A stretch of 59,617 nucleotides of DNA from Chloroflexota bacterium (GTDB lineage: Bacteria > Chloroflexota > Anaerolineae > UBA1429). The position numbers and the translations under genes were made by a program. Shown here piece after piece: positions 49,487 through 59,549 of the stretch. The number at the start of each line of letters is the position of its first letter. Position 1 is the first letter of the stretch. Location: assembly GCA_019873625.1 (NCBI GenBank), contig JAIOAW010000016.1:1-59617 (forward strand), in the 5' to 3' direction. The notes under the pieces were generated by a model. That model saw only the letters and a list, made by a program, of their open reading frames with translations. It was not told the DNA's origin and searched no databases.

Positions 49487-51331
49487 ATGAGCACCGAGGC
49501 GCACTTGGCGGCGCGTTTGGCCGGCTTGCCCGATAAGCCCGGCGTCTACATTATGCGGGATGCGAACCGCCGCGTGATTTACGTGGGCAAGGCGGTGGTG
49601 CTCAAAAACCGCGTGCGTTCCTATTTTCATGATTCGGCGAACCTTTCGCCCAAGACGGAACGCCTTGTGGCCGAAGTGGCGGATTTGGAGTGGATCGTAA
49701 CCGAATCCGAACTGGAGGCCTTGATCCTCGAATGCGAACTGATCAAGCGCTACCGCCCGCGCTATAACGTGCGCCTCAAAGATGACAAGCGCTACCCCTA
49801 CATCAAGGTGACCCTGAACGAGGAGTTTCCGCGCATCTTTTTGGTGCGTACGATGGCCCGCGATGGGGCGCGCTATTTCGGGCCGTTTACCTCCTCGCAA
49901 GCCGTGTATCAGAGCCTGGAACTCTTGCGGCGCTTGTTCCCCTACCGCACCTGCGACCGCGAAATCACCGGCCAAGATCGCCGACCTTGCCTGTATTACC
50001 ACATCAAGCGCTGCCTTGGCCCCTGCATCGGCGCGGCGGACCGCGAAACCTACCGGCGGGTCATCGAGCAGGCCTGCCTCTTTTTGGAGGGGAAGCAGGA
50101 GCAGATCATCGCCGATCTCCAGAAGCAGATGCAGGAGGCCGCCGAGGCCTTGCGCTTCGAAGAGGCGGCCCTCCTACGCGACCAAATCGCCGCCATCACG
50201 CAGGTCATCGAACGGCAGCGCATCGTCTCCGGCCACCTGGAGGATCATGATTTCATCGCCTTTGCCCGAGAAGACGGCCAGGCCTGCGTGCAGGTGTTCT
50301 TTGTGCGGGGCGGCAAACTTATCGGGCGGGAGTATTTCGTCCTAACGGGCACGCAGGGCGAGGAAAACTCGGAGGTGATGAGTTCGTTCATCAAGCAATT
50401 CTACGATGAGGCGGCGCAGATTCCCCCAGAGATCTTGGTGCAGACCGACCTGGACGAACTGGCCGTCATCGAGCAGTGGCTCCGCCAAAAGCGCGGCACG
50501 CGGGTAACCATCAAGGTGCCCAAGCGCGGCGAAAAGCGCGACATAATGAACTTGGCCGTGGAAAACGCCGTTGTAACGCTCAACCGCCTGCGCGCCGAGT
50601 GGGAGGCCGATACGAACAAGCACACCGAGGCCCTCACGGAACTCCAACAGGCGCTGGGCTTGAGCGCCCCGCCCACGCGCATCGAATGCTACGATATTTC
50701 GACCATCCAAGGCACGTACACCACGGGGAGTATGGTCGTCTTTACCAAGGGGGTGCCCACGAAGCAAGACTATCGGCGCTTTCGTATCCGCACGGTGACG
50801 GGCACCGACGACTTTGCCTCGATGCAGGAGGTGCTGCGGCGGCGTTTTGAGCGCGCCCTCCAAAAGGATGAGATCGCGCCCCAAGAGCGTGAGAACCGCT
50901 GGGCGCTCTTGCCCGATCTCCTCATCGTGGATGGGGGCAAAGGGCAACTTTCGGCCGCCCGTGAGGTGATGGAGGCCCTCGGCGTGGGGCACATCCCCAC
51001 CATTGGCCTGGCCAAACGCGAAGAAGAGGTCTTTGTGCCCGATCGGCCGGCGCCCATCCTCCTCCCGCGCGATTCGCAGGCCCTCTATCTCCTTCAGCGC
51101 ATCCGCGATGAGGCCCACCGCTTTGCCGTGAGTTACCATCGCCAAGTGCGCGAAAAGGCGAGCACCCGCTCACTGTTGGATGAAATCCCCGGCATCGGCC
51201 CCAAGCGCCGCCGCGCCCTGCTCCAGCGGTTTGGCTCCATCGAGGGCATCCGCCAGGCCACGGTGGAGGAACTGGCCTCTGTGGAGGGGATGACGCGCAA
51301 GGCCGCTGAGACGTTGAGGGAATACCTCTAA
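49487..51331 (+). CDS. uvrC: Excinuclease ABC subunit C
   Basis: 614 residues. N-terminal GIY-YIG nuclease (KPGVYIMRDANRRVIYVGKA), Cys-containing RPCLYYHIKRCLGPC, UVR helix pair (EAAEALRFEEAALLRDQIAA) that binds UvrB, the RNase-H-like C-terminal nuclease (ECYDISTIQGTYTTGSMVVF, DLLIVDGGKGQLSAAREV), and a helix-hairpin-helix end (IPGIGPKRRRALLQRFGSIEGI). It makes both incisions in nucleotide excision repair. ATG after GTGAGGAG. Confidence 0.97.
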   Translation: MSTEAHLAARLAGLPDKPGVYIMRDANRRVIYVGKAVVLKNRVRSYFHDSANLSPKTERLVAEVADLEWIVTESELEALILECELIKRYRPRYNVRLKDDKRYPYIKVTLNEEFPRIFLVRTMARDGARYFGPFTSSQAVYQSLELLRRLFPYRTCDREITGQDRRPCLYYHIKRCLGPCIGAADRETYRRVIEQACLFLEGKQEQIIADLQKQMQEAAEALRFEEAALLRDQIAAITQVIERQRIVSGHLEDHDFIAFAREDGQACVQVFFVRGGKLIGREYFVLTGTQGEENSEVMSSFIKQFYDEAAQIPPEILVQTDLDELAVIEQWLRQKRGTRVTIKVPKRGEKRDIMNLAVENAVVTLNRLRAEWEADTNKHTEALTELQQALGLSAPPTRIECYDISTIQGTYTTGSMVVFTKGVPTKQDYRRFRIRTVTGTDDFASMQEVLRRRFERALQKDEIAPQERENRWALLPDLLIVDGGKGQLSAAREVMEALGVGHIPTIGLAKREEEVFVPDRPAPILLPRDSQALYLLQRIRDEAHRFAVSYHRQVREKASTRSLLDEIPGIGPKRRRALLQRFGSIEGIRQATVEELASVEGMTRKAAETLREYL

Positions 51332-51349
51332 GCGCCTTGAGGGGCGGCG

Positions 51350-53734
51350 CTATTCCTCGGCCCGATGCAGATGAACGACCGTGATGCCATCGCCCCCTTC
51401 GGCGAGTTCCCCCGGCCGAAAAGAGGCCACGAGCGGATGATGGGGCAAAATCTGCCGCACCACCTGTTTGAGGACCCCGTTCCCCTTGCCATGGATGATG
51501 TGCACCCAAGGTAGGGCGGCGAGATAGGCCTCATCCAGGTATTTTTCGAGGATGGGGGCCACCTCTTCGGCGCGCCGGCCGCGCAGGTCGAGTTCCATAC
51601 CCGGCGAGGCCGCGCGGGCGCGCTTGGGAAGGGTCTCGGCGACCTCCGGCTTGGCGCGAGCGCGGAATTCCAGTTTGGAGGGATGCACCCGCAGGCGAAA
51701 CCCCCCGATGGCCACCTCCGCCTCGTCTTCGGCCAGGCTGAGCAGTTGCCCCTTTTGGTCAAGCGTCTTGACGTATACCGTGTCGCCCACGCGCAGGGGT
51801 TCTTGGCTGGGCGATGGCGGCTCCTCGACGGGTTCGAGGGGCGCGGTTTGCTCCGCCAATTGCTCCACGGCCTTGGCCATCTCTTTGAGGGCCTCGGCGG
51901 GGGAGGGCTGGGTGAGCAGGCGCGCTTGCAGGCGGCGGATCTCCTGGCGGAAGCGATCCAGTTCGCGGCGCGCCTCTTCGCGGGCCTGCTCGAGCACTTG
52001 GCGGCGCTCGTCTTCGATGTGTGCCAGTTTGCGCCGCAAGGTTTCTTCCTGTTCCCTTAGGCGTTCGCGGCGGCGTTCCAGGTCTTGGCGGGCCTCCTCA
52101 GCCGCGTCGCGGGCCATCTTGACCTCGTGGAGGAGGACGTCCGCCCGCGCCGCCTCGGGCGAGATCAACTTTCGAGCGCGTTCGATGATCTCGGGCGCCA
52201 GGCCCAGGCGTTCGGCGATGGCCAGGGCGTTGCTGCGCCCCGGCAGGCCGATGGTTAGGTGATAGGTGGGAGAAAGCGTCTCGATATCGAACTCGACGCT
52301 CGCATTGCGCACCCCCGGCGTGCTGAAGGCGTACACTTTGAGTTGCGAATAGTGCGAAGAGCAGAGGGCCAAGCAGCGCCGCTCCAGGAGTTCATCCATC
52401 AGGGCCTGCGCAAGGGCTGCTCCTTCGAGGGGATCGGTGCCCGCGCCCACCTCATCCAAAAGGACGAGGGCGCCCGAATCGGCCCGTTGGAGGATCTCCA
52501 CGATGTGGCTGAGGTGCGAGGAGAAGGTGGAAAGGCTCTGCTGGATGCTCTGCTCATCGCCGATATCGGCATAGATGCCGCTGAAGACGGGCAAGCGCGA
52601 GCCTTCGGCAACCGGGATGTGCAGGCCTGCCTGGGCCATCGCCGCGAGGAGGCCCACCGTTTTCAGGGTAACCGTCTTGCCGCCTGTGTTGGGGCCGGTG
52701 ACGAGGAGCACGGTGAAATCTCCGCCCAAATGCACGTCAATGGGCACGACGGTGGCCGGGTCCAGCAAGGGGTGCCTGGCCTTGATGAGACATAAGGGAT
52801 GCGCCGTGGGCGGCAGGGGCGCTCCCTCTTCGGCCAGGGGCCAGCGTCGGGGGCTGATTTCCGGCGCAAGGCCGCAGAGGGCAAAACTGTAATGGGCCTT
52901 GGCAAAGGCCAGGTCCAGCCGCGCCACCATCTCCACATTGTGAGAGATGGCCTCCGCCGCTTGGCCCACCAGGCGGCTCAGTTCGCCAAGGATGCGCTCG
53001 ATTTCGCGCCGTTCGGCGATTTGCAGTTCATGCCAGCGGTTGTTGAGTTCCACCGTGGCCAGGGGTTCGATAAAGAGCGTGGCGCCGCTCGCCGATTGGT
53101 CATGGACGATGCCCGGGATGCGCCCTCGGAACTCCACCTTGAGCGGGATGACAAAGCGCCCATTGCGCTCGGTGATGATGGGTTCCTGCAAAAAGCGCGC
53201 GTTCTCGCTGGAGGTGATGAGGCTGTGCAAGCGCTCCAAAAGGCGCTGCCGGGCCACAAAAATCTGCTGGCGGATGTGCGCCAAGGCTGGGCTGGCGCTA
53301 TCGAGCACCTGGCCGTCTTCGCCCAAACAGCGACCGATGGCCTCGATGATCTCGCTCAAGGGGTCAATCTCCTCCGCATAGCCCGCGAGGAGGGGGTAAT
53401 CCTCATCCACAGCCAAGATGGCGTAGCGCAGTTTGCGGGCGCTCACGAGCGTGTTGTGGATGCTGAGGAGTTCGTGCGGCTGGAGCGTGGCCCCCAGGGC
53501 GGCATGGCGAGCCAGGCCGCGCACATCGTGCACGGCGCCCACGGTGATCTCGCCCCGCTCTGAAAGGAGGGATTTCGCCTCATCCGTCTCGCGCAGACGC
53601 AGGCGCACCTCGTCCTCATCGGCCGAAGGGCGCAGGGCAAGCGCCAATTCGCGGCTTGCCGAAAAGGCCGTGTGCTCGGCGAGCCGCTCGACGATCTTGG
53701 GGTATTCCAGGCGGCGCAAGTGGTGCTCGTCCAT
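51350..53734 (-). CDS. mutS2: MutS2 with C-terminal Smr domain
   Basis: 794 residues. Core and clamp domains, Walker A GPNTGGKTVTLKTVG near residue 351, Walker B LVLLDEVGAGTDP, a long coiled region at about 510-640, a KOW-like segment, and a Smr nuclease domain at about 705-790 (LDLRGRRAEEVAPIL, HIIHGKGNGVLKQVV). MutS2 acts on recombination intermediates or collided ribosomes rather than mismatch repair. ATG at 53734, about 30 bases after the predicted transcript start. Convergent with uvrC. Confidence 0.95.
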   Translation of the reverse strand: MDEHHLRRLEYPKIVERLAEHTAFSASRELALALRPSADEDEVRLRLRETDEAKSLLSERGEITVGAVHDVRGLARHAALGATLQPHELLSIHNTLVSARKLRYAILAVDEDYPLLAGYAEEIDPLSEIIEAIGRCLGEDGQVLDSASPALAHIRQQIFVARQRLLERLHSLITSSENARFLQEPIITERNGRFVIPLKVEFRGRIPGIVHDQSASGATLFIEPLATVELNNRWHELQIAERREIERILGELSRLVGQAAEAISHNVEMVARLDLAFAKAHYSFALCGLAPEISPRRWPLAEEGAPLPPTAHPLCLIKARHPLLDPATVVPIDVHLGGDFTVLLVTGPNTGGKTVTLKTVGLLAAMAQAGLHIPVAEGSRLPVFSGIYADIGDEQSIQQSLSTFSSHLSHIVEILQRADSGALVLLDEVGAGTDPLEGAALAQALMDELLERRCLALCSSHYSQLKVYAFSTPGVRNASVEFDIETLSPTYHLTIGLPGRSNALAIAERLGLAPEIIERARKLISPEAARADVLLHEVKMARDAAEEARQDLERRRERLREQEETLRRKLAHIEDERRQVLEQAREEARRELDRFRQEIRRLQARLLTQPSPAEALKEMAKAVEQLAEQTAPLEPVEEPPSPSQEPLRVGDTVYVKTLDQKGQLLSLAEDEAEVAIGGFRLRVHPSKLEFRARAKPEVAETLPKRARAASPGMELDLRGRRAEEVAPILEKYLDEAYLAALPWVHIIHGKGNGVLKQVVRQILPHHPLVASFRPGELAEGGDGITVVHLHRAEE

Positions 53735-53768
53735 CGAATTGCAAAACCGTATAGGGTGCCAAACAATG

Positions 53769-53796
53769 AGTATAGGGCGGGGGCGTACGCTGTCAA
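53769..53796 (-). promoter_or_regulatory. Promoter of mutS2
   Basis: Minus strand TTGACA (53791-53796), 16-bp spacer, TATACT (53769-53774). Confidence 0.85.
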
Positions 53797-53819
53797 AAAC
53801 CGAAGGGCGGGGATAACGC

Positions 53820-53906
53820 GCGCCCCCGCGCCAAAAAGAGACCTCGAGCGAGTTCCCGGAGAGCCTGCGCCTTTTGCGTCGCGCCCCCGCGCCAAAAAGG
53901 GACCTC
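53820..53906. repeat. 26-bp direct repeat, two copies
   Basis: Copies at 53820-53845 and 53881-53906, one mismatch, each beginning GCGCCCCCGCGCC and then AAAAAG. Between the beta-helix gene's terminator and the mutS2 promoter. Confidence 0.7.
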
Positions 53907-53928
53907 AAAGGGCGCACGGCCCTTTGAG
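53904..53928 (-). terminator. Terminator of the beta-helix protein gene
   Basis: A 10-bp stem (CTCAAAGGGC with GCCCTTTGAG, loop five) followed on the minus strand by GGTCCCTTTTT, 36 bases past the stop codon. Confidence 0.7.
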
Positions 53929-53963
53929 GCCCCCTAGTTCGCTGGGCGTGGCGTTATGCAGAG

Positions 53964-56900
53964 TTATGGCTCGTCGCTCCGCAAGAGCGGCAGCCTCAGC
54001 CCCCAAGGCAGGTCCACCTCGATGGGGTCTGTATTAGGCGAGATGTTGCCCAGGTGGTCTCGGGCGAAGGCGCGCAGCCAATAGTGCCCGCCCGGCAGGT
54101 TCCCAAAGTGGAAGGTGCCGGTGATCGTCTCCGTGGGCGTGATGACCGTGATGTACGGCCCTTGCACCCAATTCTCGTTATCGGTGCTGTATTCCAGGCC
54201 CGCCTGGGCAGCGCCCGAACCACCGAGGTTATCGGTGGCGGTTATCACGGTGCGCACCCACGGCCCCGCCACCTCCTGGAAATCGAGTTCGATGGAGGGC
54301 GGCGTAAGGTCAATGGTGTAGGTGATGACGTTCGTCCACAAGGGCGGGTTGACGTCGAAGACGATCATCGCCGTCTCGGTGATCTGCTGGCCCGTGGTGA
54401 GGGTCGCGCTTGGGTAGACGCTCAGCCTGACCCATCCTTCGCCCTCGGGCGGGTCGGCATTGGGCGGCAGGTTGATGTTGCTAAAGTGCCAGGTGAGGGT
54501 CCGCTTAGCGGCGTCCGCATGGATTGAAAAATCGTGGCTCGCGCCTTCCAGGCGGATCGAGTCCCAATCCACATTCGGGTGGATGGGCAGGGTCACGGTG
54601 ATATCTTGGGCGGGGAGGGTGGCCGTGATGAGGTTTTCAAAGTGGATCATCAGGCCGATCTCCTGGGTGGGGAAGATGTGGCTAGTGCGCGGCGTCCCCT
54701 CGATGGCATTTGGGTCCATAGAAAATCCTAGCCTCTGCGCCCCTTGGTTGCACAGCGAGTCATCTTGCGGGGGCGCGGCCGGCGGGAAGAGATGATCGCC
54801 GATATCCACTGCCCCAAGTTTGATGTCCGCAAAGAAGGACTCTTTAACGACGTTGGCATACTGCCTCAAGGCCTTATCTTCGACGACGTGGAGGAAGGGA
54901 ACACCCGGCATAAAGGCATCGGGCACGTAGACGTGGTGCTCATAGAAGTGGATACCGGCGCCGTACAGATCTTCGCCTATGCTGCCCGTTAGGTTGCCAG
55001 GCACCCGTTTGCCTTCCCAACCGAAGGCCCAATGGAATCCGCCGCGTGGGGGGTTGTTGCCCCAATGGACGAGCGGCAGGTCTCTGTTCTTGCTGATCAC
55101 GCTGAGGCCCCAACGTTCCGTCTCTGTGCCGGCTCCTGTGATGGTGAATTTGAGTTTGTTCCAGGCAGAGTAGATATCTTGCGTGGGTTTGACGGCCTGA
55201 TGCGCTTTAAATAGAAGGGTGCCGACGCCCTTGCCGCACCACTGGCCGAAAAGAGACCCAATGGGAATGCTTATCAGATTCCCAACGAAGCGGCCGATGC
55301 CGATAGCGCTTGGATCCATTCCTGAGACGTGCGCCATCGTCTTGGCGCCGAAACTGGGCCGGAACAGGCCGAAAAGCATCCCTTCAGCCAGCCCTTCTAG
55401 CTCGGCGACGAGGAAGGCGCCCGCTTGGCCGGAAGAGATGACGTCATCGAACCCCGTGAAGAAGGCCTTGGCGAACTCCCAGGGGTCGCCGACGGTGCGT
55501 TCCAACCAGCTCTTAAAGAAGCCGTTTTGGGTCAAGGCCTGTGCCCCTATGCTAGATGGCCCCGGCAGGGGATAATCCATCGAGTCGTACAAAACGAGCG
55601 TAAAGTCGTTATACTGGCGCAAGACGAGGGCGTCTGCGATAAAGGGATACACGGCGCCCAACCGCTCGATATAGTCGTGCGCAAGCGGGCGATTTGCCGT
55701 GTCGAGGTAGGCATCCGCCGCCAGCCCCTCGGCCAAGGCGCCGCCCCAGGTAGCCAGGTACACCTGCTGTTCTATATCGCCCGGCGCTTCCGCCTTGAGT
55801 GCATTCCAGGCTTGGGTGCTCAACTGCCCGATGACGGCGAATTTGTAGCGCAAGGGCGCTCCGTCGTTATAAAACTCGGGGTCGGGCTCTTGCCCCGGCC
55901 AGTTGATCACCTCTCCTGAAATCTTCCAAAGCAGAGAAACTTGGCGTTTTGCACCGGCATTCACCTGCACGGCCAGAAGGTACATCCGCGAGAACGGATT
56001 GCCTAGGTACTCGACGCCGGCCTGCGAGGGCACCTCGAGCACGGCATATTTTGGCCCATAGAGGCCCACAATGGCCACGCCGTCCGCTGAGCCAAAGTTG
56101 GTGAGCGCTAAAACGTGTTCTTGGAATCTACCGACTGGCAAAATCTCCGAGTTCGCATAGGCGTAGGCAAACATCGGCATATAGGGGTAGATGAAGAGCG
56201 GGGTGCGCGCCTCGCTCTCCCCTTGGGTGACGATGACCTCCCAGGGGCCGCTCGTGCCGGTGAGGTTTAGGCCAAAGGTGATCTGGTTCGGCGAGGCAAC
56301 CTGTACATTGATGGGCGTTAGGGTCTGGAGCGTGTCGTTCCATAGGCGCCGCTCCACACGCACTTGAGCCAGGCCGCCCACGAACCCCACGCCATACACG
56401 GTGAACGTACCCGTGATGGGTGCGCCGAGCACCTCCTCCGGCGAGAGGCCCGTTACAGCGAAATCTACCCCTAGGGTCACGGTGAAGGGCCTCTCTTCGG
56501 ACCAGGTCTGGATAAAGCCATCAAAGACGGCGGCGCGCCAGGTGTACGCGCCGTTGGGCAGAACGTCCCGCAACGTGAGGGTAGCCGTCACCCCCGGCAA
56601 ATAGGAGGCGCGATCCCAGCCATCCGTCGAGGTGCGTTGATCGAAGAGATATTGCTGCACCCCCCCTTGCAGGATTTCCACCGCATAGTAGAGGCTCTGC
56701 CCTTCGGTATACTCGGCCTTTGGGGTTACGCGGAAGCGGATGGGGAGGGTGGTCAAAACCTCATCTTGCGCCGGAGAGACGAGTTCCGGCGGCACGGCGA
56801 GGGACGTTTCACCAGTAGCCCATGGGTAGAAGTTGACACCATCGCTCACGCGATCTCCTAAGCCCGTGGGGTTCGCCGTGGGATGATATGGGCCGCTCGG

Positions 56901-59327
56901 ATGCCCCCAATACTGGTAACGCGCCTCCAATGAGGTACCGCCGTCGTAGTAAATTCCATAGTTCCCGTTACGCTCGAAACTATTGGCTTGGAGGTAAATC
57001 CCAAAAGGCGAGGAGTTTAGCACTTCGAGGCCGTTCGTCGCGTTATCCGTTATCCTATTCTGGGTAAAGTAGAGGTCCGAGGTGGTAACGTCTGCAATGC
57101 GAATGCCGGCCTCCGAACTGTGGTGAATGTGGCAACGGCTTATCTCAACATAGGAGTTCTTTTCGATCTCCAGGGCGGCCGCGGAATCTTCACCCGCATA
57201 GCCGATGTCGCAGTATTCCAGATGCACGGAGGGAGACAAATCCCAATCAGCACGTGTCAGGATGCCTCCCCATTGACCGGGCTGTTTATCGGCATAGGCA
57301 GAGGTGAAGGTGATAGGTTGGGTTGCGGTGCCCCGCGCCTCGAGGATGCCCCCATCCTCCACCCAAAGCATACTCTGGTGGGTGAATTCCAAGGTCAGGC
57401 CCGGCGGGATTTCTAGAGAGCCATCTGGCCCGAGGACTGAGAGGAGGCCGGATACACGCACGATAGGCTTTCCGAGGAAGCCGCTCACGTCCAAGGTCTT
57501 GTGCGAAGTCAGAGGCATTCCTATATCCCAAATCTCGAGGCCGTCGAAGCCGTTATCGTGTGCCCAAATGCCTTCATAGATGGGGGACTGCTTGAAATTT
57601 TGCACGACGGCCGAGCCAGTTACGTGATCAATCTCCAGGTACTGCAAAGTCGGCGTGATGCTGTTCTCGGTGTAAATGAGGATCCCTGAGCCTAGGCCGT
57701 GGTGGATGCGGCTGTGGCGCACCTGGACGTTCGACGAGACCACAAAGAGGGAGCGGTTATCCGTTTGACCGGCGTAGGCCAGGTCGAGGTAATCGGCCTC
57801 GAAGCGCGCCCCGGCCTGCCACACCTCGATGCCCCGCCAACTGCCGGGCGTGGGAGAGGCGGCCTGGCTGGTGAAGGAGGCGGGGTTCCCCTCGGCGCCC
57901 GTGACGTAGAGCGCCGCCCCGTTGCGGATTTGTACCTTCTTGCCCGAGGCGAAGCGCACCGTGGTGCCGGCCGTCACGGTGAGCGCACCGCCCGAGTCAA
58001 TGATAAGGTCATAGTTAAGCACATCCACCGGGGCGCCGCCGAGCGAGGCGCTATCCCAGGTAACGGCCTGGGTGAGGTACGACGCGCAGAGGATGGCGAG
58101 GGCGTCCGTGCCGTTATCGTGGAGGTTCATCGCGGCGTAGGAGGGGCGCATATTCGGCGTGGTTTGAAAGATGGCTGCGCTCGAGCAGTGGTCAATCTCC
58201 ACGTCCTCGAAAGAGGGGGCGAGGCCGGTGCCCTCGATGTACATCCCATACCCTTGGCCGTGGTGGATGCGGCTGTGGCGCACCCGAGTATCCGACGAGC
58301 GTACGACGAGCGAGACGTTCGTTTGGCCGGCGTAAGCCAGGTCAAGGTAATCGGCCTCGAGGCGCGCCCCGACCACCATCTCGATGCCCCACCAACTGCC
58401 GGGCGTGGGAGAGGCGGCTTGGCTGGTGAAGGAGGCGGGGTTCCCCTCGGCGCCCGTGACGTAGAGCGCCGCCCCGTTGCGGATTTGTACCTTCTTGCCT
58501 GAGGCAAAGCGCGCCGTGGTGCCGGCCGTCACGGTGAGCGCACCGCCCGAGTCAATGATAAGGTCATAGTTAAGCACATCCACCGGCGCGCCGCCGAGCG
58601 AGGCGCTATCCCAGGTAAGGGCCTGGGTGAGGGACGACCCGACGATAGCGAGGGCGTCCGTGCCGTTATCGTGGAGGTTCATCGCGGTGTAGGAGGGGCG
58701 CATATTCACCGTGGTTTGATAGATGGCCGTGCTCGAGCAGTGGTCAATCTCCACGTCCTCGAACGAGGGAGTGAGGCCGGCGCCCTCGATGTATATCCCA
58801 TACCCTTGGCCGTGGTGGATGCGGCTGTGGCGCACCTGGACGTTCGACGAGTACACGACGAGCGAGACGTTGTTCGTTTGGCCGGCGTAGGCCAGGTCAA
58901 GGTAATCCGCCTGAAGATGGCCTCCATTCTGGATGCACAGCTCTTTCCAGTTGCCAGGCGCGGGCGAAGCGGCGGTGGATGTGAACGACACCCACTGGCC
59001 CGAAGTGCCCTGAATGATGAGCGTGCCCCCACTTTTCACCTCGAGGCTAGTGCCCGAACTGAACTGGACGATGACCCCGGCCTCGATGGTGAGGGTGACG
59101 CCGCTAGGGACGGTCACCGAACCGCTCACGAGGTGAGGGTTGTGGATGGTGCACCATTCCTGGCTCGCAGGCAGAGTGCCAGAGTGAGGGCCGGCCACAC
59201 ATCCGGGGTCTGCCGAAACGGAGCCTGCGAAAAGCGCACCCAGAAAGAGGAAAAAGGAGAGACAGACGATCTTGATGCCCAGCGACGAAACGATACGGGA
59301 GACGGGGGGGATTGGTCTCTCACACAT
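53964..59327 (-). CDS. Giant secreted right-handed beta-helix repeat protein
   Basis: 1,787 residues. Signal peptide about 1-40 (SLGIKIVCLSFFLFLGALFAGSVSA). Residues about 45-800 are parallel beta-helix repeats (VRHSRIHHGQGYGIYIEG, LEIDHCSSTAIYQT, GIRIADVTTSDLYFTQNRITDN), including three nearly identical modules of about 185 residues. Then Ig/fibronectin-like domains (PPELVSPAQDEVLTTLPIRF, ITGTFTVYGVGFVGG), a long unclassified region, and further beta domains with SLEYSTDNENW-like repeats. It ends WGLRLPLLRSDEP, recalling the short LPL-type tails seen on secreted Chloroflexi proteins (from memory). Probably a surface polysaccharide-binding or adhesive protein. ATG at 59327 after GCAGGAGG. Confidence 0.88.
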   Translation of the reverse strand: MCERPIPPVSRIVSSLGIKIVCLSFFLFLGALFAGSVSADPGCVAGPHSGTLPASQEWCTIHNPHLVSGSVTVPSGVTLTIEAGVIVQFSSGTSLEVKSGGTLIIQGTSGQWVSFTSTAASPAPGNWKELCIQNGGHLQADYLDLAYAGQTNNVSLVVYSSNVQVRHSRIHHGQGYGIYIEGAGLTPSFEDVEIDHCSSTAIYQTTVNMRPSYTAMNLHDNGTDALAIVGSSLTQALTWDSASLGGAPVDVLNYDLIIDSGGALTVTAGTTARFASGKKVQIRNGAALYVTGAEGNPASFTSQAASPTPGSWWGIEMVVGARLEADYLDLAYAGQTNVSLVVRSSDTRVRHSRIHHGQGYGMYIEGTGLAPSFEDVEIDHCSSAAIFQTTPNMRPSYAAMNLHDNGTDALAILCASYLTQAVTWDSASLGGAPVDVLNYDLIIDSGGALTVTAGTTVRFASGKKVQIRNGAALYVTGAEGNPASFTSQAASPTPGSWRGIEVWQAGARFEADYLDLAYAGQTDNRSLFVVSSNVQVRHSRIHHGLGSGILIYTENSITPTLQYLEIDHVTGSAVVQNFKQSPIYEGIWAHDNGFDGLEIWDIGMPLTSHKTLDVSGFLGKPIVRVSGLLSVLGPDGSLEIPPGLTLEFTHQSMLWVEDGGILEARGTATQPITFTSAYADKQPGQWGGILTRADWDLSPSVHLEYCDIGYAGEDSAAALEIEKNSYVEISRCHIHHSSEAGIRIADVTTSDLYFTQNRITDNATNGLEVLNSSPFGIYLQANSFERNGNYGIYYDGGTSLEARYQYWGHPSGPYHPTANPTGLGDRVSDGVNFYPWATGETSLAVPPELVSPAQDEVLTTLPIRFRVTPKAEYTEGQSLYYAVEILQGGVQQYLFDQRTSTDGWDRASYLPGVTATLTLRDVLPNGAYTWRAAVFDGFIQTWSEERPFTVTLGVDFAVTGLSPEEVLGAPITGTFTVYGVGFVGGLAQVRVERRLWNDTLQTLTPINVQVASPNQITFGLNLTGTSGPWEVIVTQGESEARTPLFIYPYMPMFAYAYANSEILPVGRFQEHVLALTNFGSADGVAIVGLYGPKYAVLEVPSQAGVEYLGNPFSRMYLLAVQVNAGAKRQVSLLWKISGEVINWPGQEPDPEFYNDGAPLRYKFAVIGQLSTQAWNALKAEAPGDIEQQVYLATWGGALAEGLAADAYLDTANRPLAHDYIERLGAVYPFIADALVLRQYNDFTLVLYDSMDYPLPGPSSIGAQALTQNGFFKSWLERTVGDPWEFAKAFFTGFDDVISSGQAGAFLVAELEGLAEGMLFGLFRPSFGAKTMAHVSGMDPSAIGIGRFVGNLISIPIGSLFGQWCGKGVGTLLFKAHQAVKPTQDIYSAWNKLKFTITGAGTETERWGLSVISKNRDLPLVHWGNNPPRGGFHWAFGWEGKRVPGNLTGSIGEDLYGAGIHFYEHHVYVPDAFMPGVPFLHVVEDKALRQYANVVKESFFADIKLGAVDIGDHLFPPAAPPQDDSLCNQGAQRLGFSMDPNAIEGTPRTSHIFPTQEIGLMIHFENLITATLPAQDITVTLPIHPNVDWDSIRLEGASHDFSIHADAAKRTLTWHFSNINLPPNADPPEGEGWVRLSVYPSATLTTGQQITETAMIVFDVNPPLWTNVITYTIDLTPPSIELDFQEVAGPWVRTVITATDNLGGSGAAQAGLEYSTDNENWVQGPYITVITPTETITGTFHFGNLPGGHYWLRAFARDHLGNISPNTDPIEVDLPWGLRLPLLRSDEP
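57771..58893 (-). repeat. Tandem 555-558 bp modules inside the beta-helix gene
   Basis: The same landmark (GGCGTAGGCC, encoding part of LDLAYAG) recurs at 58884, 58329 and 57771, and the intervening DNA is nearly identical, including silent positions. This indicates recent duplication or gene conversion of a 185-residue unit. Confidence 0.85.
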
Positions 59328-59473
59328 AGGAACCTCCTGCACATGCGGTGAGATCACCGGGCCGACCGCAACACATGGCCCAATCGTCTTTGGCGCAGGA
59401 GGCAAGGGGGTAAGGGCGCGGAGAGGCAGTGAGGCAGCGCTGCCTGATGCGTCAAATCCAATTGGCAAAATAG

Positions 59474-59501
59474 AGTATAAACATAATGTAAAACCTGTCA
59501 A
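59474..59501 (-). promoter_or_regulatory. Promoter of the beta-helix gene
   Basis: Minus strand TTGACA (59496-59501), 16-bp spacer, TATACT (59474-59479). The 5' UTR would be about 140 bases. Confidence 0.85.
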
Positions 59502-59549
59502 ATTCGAACAGGGGGTGAACGGCCAGGCAGCGCCCGAGGCTAGCGCGGA

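Noticed and set aside
59502-59549. Additional promoter or small RNA at the right edge
   Set aside because: Nothing beyond the -35 of the beta-helix gene could be supported in this short stretch.
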